Positions 53,064-62,030 of a stretch of DNA of 64,000 nucleotides are shown here, piece by piece. The notes under the pieces are model-generated. The model was not told the origin of the DNA. It did no database searches and saw only the letters and a program-made list of their open reading frames with translations. Both the position numbers and the translations under genes were made by a program. Source of the stretch: Psychrobacillus mangrovi (lineage in GTDB: Bacteria; Bacillota; Bacilli; Bacillales_A; Planococcaceae). The stretch lies in assembly GCF_037104765.1 (NCBI RefSeq), contig NZ_JBAWSY010000006.1, forward strand, positions 1-64,000, given 5' to 3'. Numbering within the stretch: position 1 is the stretch's first letter; each line of letters starts with the position of its first letter.

Positions 53064-54599
53064 TTATTGATGTGGAGTTTCCTTATTGGTTTTACGTGGT
53101 TTTGGTTTGTGATACAAACCGAGCTCTTTTTGCTCTTTTGCTAAAGAGCGATAAAGTGAAATCATCATTAAAATAATAATAACTGAAAATGGAAAGGCCG
53201 CTACAATCAAAGCATTTTGCAGTGCTTGAAGTCCACCACTATATAAAAGAACTAAAGCTACAATTGACTGTGCAATACCCCACGTTAATTTTACGGCAGT
53301 AGGTGGTATAAGTGATCCATTCGTTGTTTGCATGCCAAGTACGAATGTGGCTGAATCGGCAGATGTAATAAAAAAGGTACCGACAAGTGTAATTGCAACG
53401 ATAGACAGAATTGTAGACCAAGATGATTCATGAAAAACAGCAAATAAAACTTCCTCAGTAGCTAACTGAGATAAATCAATACTTACAGCTTTTTGAACCT
53501 CGATTGCTGATGTACCAAACACAGCAAACCATATAAAGCTTACTAGAGCAGGAAGTAATAAAACCCCAATGACAAATTCACGTATCGTCCTTCCTCTTGA
53601 TACACGGGCGATAAAAATACCTACGAATGGCGACCATGAAATCCACCATGCCCAATAAAAGATCGTCCAGCCATTAATCCAAGAACGGTGCTCTTCATTA
53701 AGCGGTGCAATACGGAAGCTCATTTGGACGATATTTTGTATGTAGCCTCCAAGCGAATCAGTAAACATGTTTAAGATGAGGATTGTAGGTCCCGTGATAA
53801 ACATTAAGATTAATAAGGCAATCGCCAAATACATATTTGCGTTACTTAAAATTTTGATTCCTTTTCCTAATCCGGTCCATGCTGAGATGATAAATAGAAC
53901 GGTAACAACAGCCACGATGATCAATTGAATGGTGAAATTAGTTGGTATTCCAAATAAATAAGATAATCCCCCATTAATTTGTGTTGCACCAAATCCTAAA
54001 GTTGTTGCAACACCAACAACTGTTGCAACAACAGCTAATACATCTACAACTGTTCCAAGGGGACCTTCCATTGCCTTTTTTCCTAAGACAGGTTTTAATG
54101 TAGCGGAAATGAGACCAGGTTCACCCTTACGAAAATTGAAGTATGCTAATGCTAATGCTACGATTGCGTAAATCCCCCATGCATGAATGCCCCAGTGGAA
54201 AAATGTATACCTCATTGCCTCTTTATGTGCAGCGTTTGTGCCTGCTTCAGCTAGTGGGGGTTCCATGAAGTGGGAAAGTGGTTCCGCTGCTCCCCAGAAT
54301 ACAAGACCAATTCCCATACCTGCACTAAATAACATCGCAAACCAAGAAGCTTTCGAAAACTCAGGTTTATCATCAGGTTTTCCTAATTTTATTGTCCCAA
54401 CAGGGCTGAAAATAAGAAAAACACAAAAAATTACTATGATTGTAACTAAAATTAAATAGTACCATCCAAATGTGGTCGTAAGAAATGCTTGTAGATTTCC
54501 TGTCGCTTCTTCAAAACTCTCCGGTGCAGCAACACCGAATATAACTGATGCCAACACAATCGCCACCGAAATCCAAAAAACGCTTGAAATTTTTTTCAT
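53064..54599 (-). CDS. Betaine/choline/carnitine (BCCT) transporter, OpuD-like
   Basis: This 12-helix secondary transporter of about 511 residues is of the BCCT family, which takes up glycine betaine or related osmoprotectants with sodium. Family features include MGIGLVFWGAAEPLSHFMEPP, the Trp-rich GWTIFYWAWWISWSPFVGIFIARVSRGRTI block and VGTFFITSADSATFVLGM. The longest frame starts at 54653, but GGAAG lies 5-6 bases before the ATG at 54599, giving the usual short N-terminus. It is a single gene. Exact substrate (betaine, choline, ectoine) cannot be told from sequence. Confidence 0.92.
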   Translation of the reverse strand: MKKISSVFWISVAIVLASVIFGVAAPESFEEATGNLQAFLTTTFGWYYLILVTIIVIFCVFLIFSPVGTIKLGKPDDKPEFSKASWFAMLFSAGMGIGLVFWGAAEPLSHFMEPPLAEAGTNAAHKEAMRYTFFHWGIHAWGIYAIVALALAYFNFRKGEPGLISATLKPVLGKKAMEGPLGTVVDVLAVVATVVGVATTLGFGATQINGGLSYLFGIPTNFTIQLIIVAVVTVLFIISAWTGLGKGIKILSNANMYLAIALLILMFITGPTILILNMFTDSLGGYIQNIVQMSFRIAPLNEEHRSWINGWTIFYWAWWISWSPFVGIFIARVSRGRTIREFVIGVLLLPALVSFIWFAVFGTSAIEVQKAVSIDLSQLATEEVLFAVFHESSWSTILSIVAITLVGTFFITSADSATFVLGMQTTNGSLIPPTAVKLTWGIAQSIVALVLLYSGGLQALQNALIVAAFPFSVIIILMMISLYRSLAKEQKELGLYHKPKPRKTNKETPHQ

Positions 54600-55087
54600 C
54601 AAAACTTCCTTTCTTATAAAAGTTTCACATATATTTTTTTCTAATAAGTACAAAAGAAACTAACCTTTTAAGCCTAACAAAGTTTCTCATTCTATACCAA
54701 TAAATATGTAATTTTGTCAAAATTATTGATAAAATTTATTTTCATTAAAGTGTATATTAGTAATTTCAATAAAAATAAATACATATTCTTTTCTATTCTT
54801 TCACTCAACGTATTTTTCTATGCAGTGTAAAAATAATCTTATTAATGAATCGGAACCGAAAGTGAAAAAGAGAAAATCGGAGCGACTAGCTTTAGAAGAA
54901 CGGATATCTTCATGTAACGAAAGACATAAAGAAAGAGACTTCTCAAAAGTTTGCACAACTAATGAGAAGCCTCGATTATAATCCTCTACGTTAGCAAAAT
55001 GCTAGCATTTTGCTTTCAACCTACATAAAAGCCTTCATTATCAGGGTTTCAAGCGATAACTACGATCGATTACGCTAGAGATTCCTC
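54600..55087. other. Intergenic region with a hairpin
   Basis: AT-rich, promoter side of the BCCT gene. A hairpin at 54938-54970 (ACTTCTCA/TGAGAAGC) resembles the terminator at 58081-58122 in sequence. There is no gene. Confidence 0.4.
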
Positions 55088-56392
55088 TTATTTTAAGGAA
55101 TTCAGAAAGTTAGAGAATGAAGCTACTACGTATTGAAAGTATCCTAGCATTTTGTCCTTTACTGCTTCTGCACTATCTTCTACTTGCTCACCTTCAGCTG
55201 TTGGTGCTGCTGGTTCTTCAGTTGCTGGTGCTGCTGGTTTTTCACCTGCTACGTCTTCTTCAACTGCTTCTGTACCATCTTCTGCTTGGCCATCTTCAGT
55301 TGCTGGTGCTGCTGGTTCTTCACCTGCTACGTCTTCTTCAACTGATTCCGTACCATCTTCTGCTTGGCCATCTTCAGTTGCTGGTGCTGCTGGTTCTTCA
55401 CCTGCTAGGTCTTCTTCAACTGATTCTGTACCATCTTCTACTTGGCCATCTTCAGCTGTTGGTGCTGCTGGTTCTTCACCTGCTGCGTCTTCTTCAACTG
55501 CTTCTGTACCATCTTCAATTTGGCCATCTTCAGCTGTTGGTGCTGCTGGTTCTTCAACTGCTAGGTCTTCTTCAACTGCTTCTGCACCATCTTCAATTTG
55601 GCCATCTTCAGTTGCTGGTGCTGCTGGTTCTTCACCTGCTATGTCTTCTTCAACTGCTTCTGTACCATCTTCTGCTTGGCCATCTTCAGTTGCTGGTGCT
55701 GCTGGTTCTTCACCTGCTATGTCTTCTTCAACTGCTTCTGTACCATCTTCTACTTGGCCATCTTCAGTTGCTGGTGCTGCTGGTTCTTCACCTGCTAAGT
55801 CTTCTTCAACTGCTTCTGTACCATCTTCTACTTGGCCATCTTCAGTTGCTGGTGCTGCTGGTTCTTCACCTGCTAGGTCTTCTTCAACTGCTTCTGCACC
55901 ATCTTCTACTTGGCCATCTTCAGTTGCTGGTGCTGCTGGTTCTTCACCTGCTAAGTCTTCTTCAACTGCTTCTGTACCATCTTCTGCTTGGCCATCTTCA
56001 GTTGCTGGTGCTGCTGGTTCTTCACCTGTTCCTTCTTCTTCAGCTACTGCTGTATCATCACTTATTTCGCCTTCTTGTAGCTCATCATTATTTATTTCAT
56101 CTATATTATCATTAATTGTGCCAGATTTATCTTGAGCTAGTTTGCTAACTAGTTTACCTTTTTCCGGAGATCCTGGTAGACTTTTTGCTAATGCAGATAC
56201 TTTCTGACCATGATTTTTCACTTGTTCAATAGCTTCCGGATTAACGCCCTTAGTATCAAGCTCTGCTGCAGAAATAGGAGCACCAGCTGCTAAAAAGGTT
56301 GCGGCCATCATTGATGTTGACATCACTAGTGGCGCTACTTTCTTCGACAATTTTTTATTTACTTTCTTAGAATCCATTTGTTTTTTATTCAT
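55088..56392 (-). CDS. Secreted acidic protein with ten 26-residue repeats
   Basis: This 434-residue protein has a long signal peptide (basic start, then VMSTSMMAATFLAAGAPISA), a short N-domain to about residue 125, and ten full tandem copies of a 26-residue unit starting EEPAAPATEDGQ and ending VEEDLAG. A broken eleventh copy and a C-terminal helix (KDKMLGYFQYVVASFSNFLNSL) follow. The DNA repeat is 78 bases. The repeats are Glu/Asp/Pro/Ala-rich and probably extended and calcium-binding or spacer-like (inference). There is no sorting signal. GGAGAG precedes the ATG. Long frames on the opposite strand are a by-product of the repeat. Confidence 0.85.
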   Translation of the reverse strand: MNKKQMDSKKVNKKLSKKVAPLVMSTSMMAATFLAAGAPISAAELDTKGVNPEAIEQVKNHGQKVSALAKSLPGSPEKGKLVSKLAQDKSGTINDNIDEINNDELQEGEISDDTAVAEEEGTGEEPAAPATEDGQAEDGTEAVEEDLAGEEPAAPATEDGQVEDGAEAVEEDLAGEEPAAPATEDGQVEDGTEAVEEDLAGEEPAAPATEDGQVEDGTEAVEEDIAGEEPAAPATEDGQAEDGTEAVEEDIAGEEPAAPATEDGQIEDGAEAVEEDLAVEEPAAPTAEDGQIEDGTEAVEEDAAGEEPAAPTAEDGQVEDGTESVEEDLAGEEPAAPATEDGQAEDGTESVEEDVAGEEPAAPATEDGQAEDGTEAVEEDVAGEKPAAPATEEPAAPTAEGEQVEDSAEAVKDKMLGYFQYVVASFSNFLNSLK

Positions 56393-56398
56393 TACTTG

Positions 56399-56560
56399 AT
56401 CTCTCCTAATTCGTATTTTTTCTACTGATAGGATGGATTTTTCATAAATTCCGTTTTTTTGTCATTTCACCTCCTATCAGCCTAAGTAAGATTATTACTT
56501 AAATTTGCCGGCAGTACCATCATCTGCCTGCCTAGAATATACCAAAGCTTTGTTGCCATT
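56399..56560 (-). promoter_or_regulatory. Structured leader with a mini-cistron before the repeat-protein gene
   Basis: On the minus strand GGCAG/CTGCC and AAGTAA/TTACTT hairpins are followed by GGAGGTGAA-ATG, a seven-codon frame (MTKKRNL) and stop. CTGATAGGA overlapping this ribosome site can pair with TCCTATCAG 40 bases later. It does not match a riboswitch class I can name. Confidence 0.4.
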
Positions 56561-57065
56561 TTGTGTTACTCAGATTAAAAAAAATGACGCTTCCATTACG
56601 TATTTGTAGAATTCTGCAATATATGAAATATTATATAAAGCCCAAACAACTCTATTCTAAAAAAAAATTATGCTTTCATATTTATCCTCCCTGACATTCC
56701 CCTTTTTTCCCACCCCATATAATTTGATAAAATTGTACAATTTTACATTACAAATAAAACTAGAAAGTAAAAATTATCAAAACAATATAAAAATTATTAA
56801 TTAATTTTTATATTCAAACATCTAATGGCGTGCCTGTATTCTACCCGTTTCTCTCAAACCCTTGCCATAACTACCTATTGACATTGAAAAAACAGACACA
56901 TTTTTTTGTGTCTGTTTCATTAATTAAATAAAGTTTTAATCAGTAACATTTGTAGCCTTGAAATAATGTTTGATTAAGAGCAAATGGAAAAATCAATTGA
57001 ATCACCTTTTTATAAAAATATGATCTCAATCATCAATTCAATTATTTCATTTTTCACTAAAGCCA
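56561..57065. other. Gene-free AT-rich stretch
   Basis: There is no coding frame with a ribosome site. It contains one terminator-like hairpin, AAACAGACACA/TGTGTCTGTTT, at 56889-56917. Confidence 0.45.
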
Positions 57066-57165
57066 CTTTAACTATAGTAGATTTTTCTACCGAATTTAAC
57101 GATTGTAAAAATACCAAAAGTACAAGTAGTTTAGTACATTCTTTAACAATCCACTATAGTTAAAG
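57066..57165. repeat. Nested inverted repeat of 100 bases
   Basis: Perfect 13-base ends CTTTAACTATAGT and ACTATAGTTAAAG, with inner GATTGT/ACAATC and GTAC/GTAC pairs. It looks like a small structured RNA or a remnant element. It lies just before the terminator of the cupin gene. Confidence 0.5.
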
Positions 57166-57167
57166 AG

Positions 57168-57206
57168 GTTTCTTTAAACTGACAAAACCTTTCAGTTTAA
57201 AGAAAC
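57168..57206 (-). terminator. Hairpin after the cupin gene
   Basis: Perfect 15-bp stem GTTTCTTTAAACTGA with its complement around CAAAACCTT. It has no T-tract on the minus strand, so it may be a processing or stabilising stem instead. Confidence 0.6.
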
Positions 57207-57213
57207 ATACCCC

Positions 57214-57780
57214 TTATTCTTCAGCCTCTGCAGCAGCTTTAGTAGGGTGAACAGTTCCAAAAGGATGGTTAGGCGGGGCATATATCGAATAAAGTTTTAG
57301 TGGGATATTACCTGTATTTGTTATGTTATGCCATGTCCCAGCAGGTACAAAGATTGCAGAATCATCATATACATTTCTTTTAAAATTTAAATTATCTTTA
57401 CTTTTCCCCATTTGAGCAATTCCTTGCCCCTGTTCAATACGTAAGAATTGATCAACATCTGGATGAATTTCTAAACCGATATCTTCTCCGGGATTCAGAC
57501 TCATTAATGCAAGCTGCAAATGTTTTCCAGTCCATAATGCAGTACGATACGTATTGTTTTGTTTCGTCGCTTCATTAATATTAACGACATATGGGTTTGG
57601 TCCATAATCTCTTAACATCATTCTATTATTACCATTGGAAGCGTGATATTGTTTAAATTGATTTGCAAAAATTGTCCCATTAGGATACGTCCAGTAATTC
57701 GGATTATCAAGATAATTATACATAGCCGCATTACCATAATAAGGGTTTTGATATGGATCCCCATAAGGAGGATAATACAT
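57214..57780 (-). CDS. Cupin-domain protein with Tyr/Pro/Asn-rich N-terminus
   Basis: In this protein of about 188 residues, the first 45 residues are Tyr, Pro and Asn-rich (MYYPPYGDPYQNPYYGNAAM), as in spore-surface or adhesive proteins. The rest is a single cupin barrel with motif 1 DIGLEIHPDVDQFLRIEQG and motif 2 FVPAGTWHNITN. Metal ligands His and Glu/Asp are partly visible. Similar cupins occur in spore formers; catalytic role unknown. GAAGGG lies before the ATG at 57780; other in-frame starts at 57789 and 57798 are possible. Confidence 0.8.
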   Translation of the reverse strand: MYYPPYGDPYQNPYYGNAAMYNYLDNPNYWTYPNGTIFANQFKQYHASNGNNRMMLRDYGPNPYVVNINEATKQNNTYRTALWTGKHLQLALMSLNPGEDIGLEIHPDVDQFLRIEQGQGIAQMGKSKDNLNFKRNVYDDSAIFVPAGTWHNITNTGNIPLKLYSIYAPPNHPFGTVHPTKAAAEAEE

Positions 57781-57895
57781 TTTCTTCATTCCCTTCACCG
57801 ATTCATCGTATTATCATATGCAATTGTATTAGAAACGTCCTCAAACAAAATTCTTATTATGGAACTTAGATTTATGCTTTATACGAAAAAATAAA

Positions 57896-57922
57896 AAGCC
57901 GAATACAAAAAATTTCGGCTTT
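57896..57922. terminator. Intrinsic terminator
   Basis: AAAGCCGAA pairs with TTCGGCTTT around a short A-rich loop, with T- and A-rich flanks. It is right behind the small coding remnant at 57933. Confidence 0.75.
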
Positions 57923-57932
57923 AATAAATTTT

Positions 57933-58050
57933 AATTTCGTTGTTGTTCGGACAATAGTTGGGTTCTTAATTGTTGAACAACCTCTTCCGAAGCTGTAGCA
58001 GCAGGTTTAAAGTGAAAGCCATTGACATTTCCAGTTTAACTGATCTATCA
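57933..58050 (-). pseudogene. Small frameshifted coding remnant
   Basis: The minus strand encodes GNVNGFHFKPAATASEEVVQ and ends QLRTQLLSEQQRN before a terminator. An ATG (MIDQLN) lies just upstream in a different frame. It reads like a short real gene broken near its start. The family is not recognised. Confidence 0.4.
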
Positions 58051-58080
58051 TTTCGTTTTGGTTGGATTAAAAAGAAGGAA

Positions 58081-58122
58081 AAAAAGAGGCTTTTCAAAAG
58101 TTTATTCAACTTTTAAAAAGCC
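58081..58122 (-). terminator. Terminator-like hairpin
   Basis: AAGGCTTTT and AAAGTT pair with AACTTT/AAAAGCC on the minus strand, followed by TCTTTTTT. Confidence 0.55.
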
Positions 58123-58276
58123 TTCATTTAAATAAATCAAAGGAAGCAAAATGATAGCATTACACTCAAAACAGTATATCAAGGGGTTGAGGGCTATCAC
58201 ACCATGCCGCCCGTGAAATAAATCAAGGTTTCTGGCAAACAGCATTGTAACACCTTTAATGGAAGTTTCACTTTAT

Positions 58277-59236
58277 CTATCTCTTTCCTTTGTCATAAAT
58301 TTCACCTAATGCTCTCGGAGCGCGATTTGATTTAGAGAAAAAGATTAATAACAATAATGTTAATACATACGGTAAAATCATGAATAAATCAGTGAAACTA
58401 CTTGGTAATGCCATTGACTGCGCAATAAACACTCCCCCAGATTTCGCAAAACCAAATAAAAGACAAGCGGCTAAAGTAGGTAGAATCCTCCAATTACCAA
58501 AGATTAATGCAGCAATGGCTAAGAATCCATATCCCATATAAATATTTGAAGAAAAGTTAGCTGAAATGGAATAGGCAAAACACATACCAGCTAAACCTGA
58601 TAATAAACCTGATATGAGAACCGCAGAAAACCTAACTTTCAATACATTTACACCTGCTGCATCAACCGAATGAGGATTTTCCCCACTCGCTCTTAGGCGC
58701 ATACCGAATTTAGTTTTATATAAAAGATACCAAGCAAAAATGGCAATCACAATGATAATCACTTCGAACGGATATACATTCTTAAAGACCGCACCAATGA
58801 ATGGTATATTGGCTAAACCTTCAATCGTAAACCGCTCCGATACACCTAATCGAAACTTGTCCGAAGCCGCTCCAAATACAAGTGCATTTATTTGTGTTGT
58901 TAAGAAAGTCGTTAGTGCTAACGCCAAAATATTAATCACAACGCCACTGATAACTTGATTTGCCTTAAACTTAATACATAGAACAGCATGAATAACGGAA
59001 AAACCCATCCCGCCAATCATCGCAAATATTAACGACACATAAAATAGATTTTGAACATCTGTGCCAAAAGCATTCGCGATTAAAACAGCTGACAGCGCTC
59101 CAACGAATGCCCCAAAACCTTGAAAGCCTTCAAGTGCTAAATTGGTGATACCACTCTTTTCACTATATATTCCGCCTATTGCCATGATAAAAAGAGGCAG
59201 AGCAAAGGATAATCCATCAATAATAATCGTGTCCAT
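58277..59236 (-). CDS. nupQ: Nucleoside ABC importer permease (NupQ-like)
   Basis: This 319-residue permease of the BPD_transp_2 family has IYSEKSGITNLALEGFQGFGAFVGA near the N-terminus and GMRLRASGENPHSVDAAG in the loop after mid-protein. It has about nine helices. It starts with an ATG directly adjoining the nupP stop (TAAATG). With NupP, NupO and the lipoprotein it forms the importer shown in B. subtilis (yufNOPQ) to take up guanosine. It is the last gene of the operon. Confidence 0.9.
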   Translation of the reverse strand: MDTIIIDGLSFALPLFIMAIGGIYSEKSGITNLALEGFQGFGAFVGALSAVLIANAFGTDVQNLFYVSLIFAMIGGMGFSVIHAVLCIKFKANQVISGVVINILALALTTFLTTQINALVFGAASDKFRLGVSERFTIEGLANIPFIGAVFKNVYPFEVIIIVIAIFAWYLLYKTKFGMRLRASGENPHSVDAAGVNVLKVRFSAVLISGLLSGLAGMCFAYSISANFSSNIYMGYGFLAIAALIFGNWRILPTLAACLLFGFAKSGGVFIAQSMALPSSFTDLFMILPYVLTLLLLIFFSKSNRAPRALGEIYDKGKR

Positions 59237-60388
59237 TTATGATTCACTGTCCTTTCGATCCACTTCTTTTTCCTTTAAGCGGCTGACTTTATGCTTCACA
59301 TATGCACCACATGCACTAAACAATAGGATTAACCCGATGATCACAGAAGCAATTTCTTGTCTAATTCCAGCCTGCGAACTCATATACGTACTTCCCTGAT
59401 CAATGATTGATACTAAAAATGATGAAAATATAATCCCGATCGGATGAGAGTTACCTAATAGTGCTACCGCAATGGAATCAAAACCGATACTTGTTAATAC
59501 TTTTGGTTGTATGGAAGAAAAATAACCTAAATAATACGTAACACCTGCAAGACCAGCCAAACCTCCTGAAATAATCATGGCTAAGACTGTATTTCTTCCG
59601 ACATTTATTCCTGTATATTTTGCTGCATTCCGATTGGAACCAACTGCTTTAATTTCAAAACCAACCACTGTTTTGTCCATGAGAAACTTGATTAAAATCG
59701 CGATAATGATGGCTAACATAAAGCCCAATGGAATATCCATTTTCAAATTTGCGATCTCGACATTTACTAACGTCAATCTTGCTGCTTCTGAAATATATTT
59801 GGATTGTCTTGAAATCGGATCAATATAATACATTTGAATAAAAAAGCTTATGACATATTGGGCAATATAATTTAACATGATCGTAGATACTACTTCATGA
59901 ATGTTAAATCTATATTTTAACCACCCCACTAATCCACCCATCAAGCCTCCAGCAACAAGTCCGACCAACAACACAAGCGGCTTTGCAATTATGGCATCTA
60001 ACCCACTGTAACCAACGATTATCGTCGCTAAAAAACCAGAGACGAGCATTTGACCGGAAACTCCAATATTAAATAGACCCGCTCTGAGAGCGACCGCAAC
60101 CGCCAAGCTGGCAAATACAAGCGGTGTCATGGCGTTTAGCAAACTCAAAAAATCAGTCAGAATGCTCTTATAGCCAGCATAAGAAGACTTAGGCAAGATT
60201 CCTGCCCCTTGGAACAGGTTGTAAAACGCTTGAAATGGATTTTTGCCCAGTAAAAGTATGACAATAGCCGCAGCAATAAAACTGATTAGTATAGAGGCTA
60301 CTGGAATTGTGATTGGTTGCCATTTCTCATTACGTATTGGCCAAAAAAGACGATAACTTAAACTTTTTTTCTTTTTATCCTTACTCAT
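59237..60388 (-). CDS. nupP: Nucleoside ABC importer permease (NupP-like)
   Basis: This 383-residue partner permease has a basic N-terminus (KDKKKKSLSYRLFW), LLGKNPFQAFYNLFQGAG, LRAGLFNIGVSGQMLVSGF and AVGSNRNAAKYTGINVGR motifs of the family, with about ten helices. The ATG overlaps the nupO end by 8 bases (ATGAGTAA), so translation is coupled. Confidence 0.9.
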   Translation of the reverse strand: MSKDKKKKSLSYRLFWPIRNEKWQPITIPVASILISFIAAAIVILLLGKNPFQAFYNLFQGAGILPKSSYAGYKSILTDFLSLLNAMTPLVFASLAVAVALRAGLFNIGVSGQMLVSGFLATIIVGYSGLDAIIAKPLVLLVGLVAGGLMGGLVGWLKYRFNIHEVVSTIMLNYIAQYVISFFIQMYYIDPISRQSKYISEAARLTLVNVEIANLKMDIPLGFMLAIIIAILIKFLMDKTVVGFEIKAVGSNRNAAKYTGINVGRNTVLAMIISGGLAGLAGVTYYLGYFSSIQPKVLTSIGFDSIAVALLGNSHPIGIIFSSFLVSIIDQGSTYMSSQAGIRQEIASVIIGLILLFSACGAYVKHKVSRLKEKEVDRKDSES

Positions 60389-61913
60389 GCTTTGCCCCCA
60401 TCATATATTCGCCGACTTCATTCGTCGTTAATGATTCACTGCTTGCAATTTTTTGAAGTTGGCCATTATATATAACTCCTATCGTATCCGCTACATTCAT
60501 AATTTCGTCTAACTCCAATGAAATCAGTAAAATCGCTTTTCCTTGATCCCGTTGTTCAATGATCATTTTATGGATATTTTCAATCGCGCCAATATCTACT
60601 CCCCGTGTTGGCTGAACGAAAATCATGAGCGGTGATTGTAATTCGATTTCTCGAGCTATAATGGCTTTTTGCTGATTACCGCCACTCATCGAGCGAACTT
60701 GCGTCTTAATGCCTTGTCCACTTCGAATATCAAATTGATCAATCAACTGACTGCCAAATTGCTCAAATTCCTGTTTATTCAAGATTCCTTTACTAGAAAA
60801 GGGCTCCTTGTAGTACTGCTTTAATGCTAAATTCGTTGATAAATCAAAATCCAAAAATAGTCCAAAGCTATGTCGATCTTCAGGTATATAAGAGATTCCA
60901 GTTTCAGTTCTGTTTCTTATACTGTCATTCGTAATGTCCTTACCTTCGAGAGATATTTTTCCGCCACTAACCTTTGTTAATCCGGTAATGGCATCCGCTA
61001 TTTCAACTTGACCATTATCTGCAACACCAGCAATCGCAAATATTTCGCCACTGTGTATCGTAAAGGAAACGTCTTTGACTACTTCAAATCCGTCCTCATT
61101 TTTCACGGTTAAATGTTCTACCTTCAATACTTCCTCTTTAAATTGCGCAGGTACTTTTTCTGATTTAAAACTCACTTCTCTACCAACCATTAATTGAGCC
61201 ATAAGATTCACCGATGTTGTCTTTACATCCAACACATCCACTAACTTACCTTTGTTCAATACCGCACATCGATCGGCCACTTTCTTAATTTCTTCTAACT
61301 TATGTGTAATCAATATGATTGTTTTTCCACTGTTTCGCAGACCTTCGATAATACCGAGCAAGAAATCGATTTCTTGTGGCGTTAAGACTGCCGTTGGTTC
61401 ATCAAAAATAAGGATTTCGGCTTCACGATAAAGCACCTTTAAAATTTCCACCCGTTGCTGCATGGAAACAGTTAGATCCGTTATTTTTTTCGTAGGATCC
61501 ACTTCTAAGCCAAAGTTCTTAGAGAGTTCTTCAATTTTACGATTGGCATTTCGAATATCTACGTATGGAAAGACACCGGCAAATTTGCTGATGGGCTCAA
61601 CTCCTAAAATAATATTCTCTGTAATCGTATAATCAGGGACTAACTTAAAATGCTGATGGACCATTCCGATGTTAAGGTTTGCTGCATGGTTAGGCGAACT
61701 AATTTGAACTTTCTCCCCCCGAATATAAATGTCTCCTTCATCCGGTTCGTACAATCCACTCAGCATACTCATCAATGTTGATTTGCCTGCACCATTTTCT
61801 CCAAGTAAAGCAAAAATTTCTCCTTTTTTAATGCCAATGGATACGTCATCATTCGCTACTATTCCAGGGAAACGTTTGGTTATATGTTTCATTTCTACGA
61901 TATAATCAGACAT
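60381..61913 (-). CDS. nupO: Nucleoside ABC importer ATPase (NupO-like, double domain)
   Basis: This 510-residue protein has two ABC domains. The first is complete: Walker A GENGAGKST, VSMQQRVEILK signature region and ILIFDEPTAVL. The second has a degenerate P-loop (GVADNGQVE), as is standard in this sugar/nucleoside branch, with signature MSGGNQQKAIIARE. It drives the NupPQ channel. A hairpin of about 55 bases lies between it and the binding-protein gene upstream. Confidence 0.92.
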   Translation of the reverse strand: MSDYIVEMKHITKRFPGIVANDDVSIGIKKGEIFALLGENGAGKSTLMSMLSGLYEPDEGDIYIRGEKVQISSPNHAANLNIGMVHQHFKLVPDYTITENIILGVEPISKFAGVFPYVDIRNANRKIEELSKNFGLEVDPTKKITDLTVSMQQRVEILKVLYREAEILIFDEPTAVLTPQEIDFLLGIIEGLRNSGKTIILITHKLEEIKKVADRCAVLNKGKLVDVLDVKTTSVNLMAQLMVGREVSFKSEKVPAQFKEEVLKVEHLTVKNEDGFEVVKDVSFTIHSGEIFAIAGVADNGQVEIADAITGLTKVSGGKISLEGKDITNDSIRNRTETGISYIPEDRHSFGLFLDFDLSTNLALKQYYKEPFSSKGILNKQEFEQFGSQLIDQFDIRSGQGIKTQVRSMSGGNQQKAIIAREIELQSPLMIFVQPTRGVDIGAIENIHKMIIEQRDQGKAILLISLELDEIMNVADTIGVIYNGQLQKIASSESLTTNEVGEYMMGAKHE

Positions 61914-61950
61914 CGTTGTTCTCCTTTATCACAATAATAGGAAAAATAAT

Positions 61951-62005
61951 AGAAGTTCATCATTCCCTAATAGTTACTCTAATATTAGGGATATGATAAA
62001 CTTCT
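61951..62005 (-). terminator. Intercistronic hairpin between the binding-protein and ATPase genes
   Basis: On the minus strand AGAAGTTTATCAT-CCCTAATA pairs with TATTAGGG-ATGATGAACTTCT, with small mismatches, followed by ATTATTTTTCC. It probably acts as a partial terminator or mRNA-stabilising stem. Confidence 0.65.
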
Positions 62006-62030
62006 AATTTTATTGTGTTTATAATTTACC

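Noticed and set aside
55117..56135. Two long plus-strand frames of about 330 residues (Leu-rich and Ser/Pro/Ala-rich) opposite the repeat protein
   Set aside because: They are read from the reverse of a 78-base repeat that contains no stop in several frames; there is no ribosome site, and the minus-strand frame has signal peptide and ribosome site.
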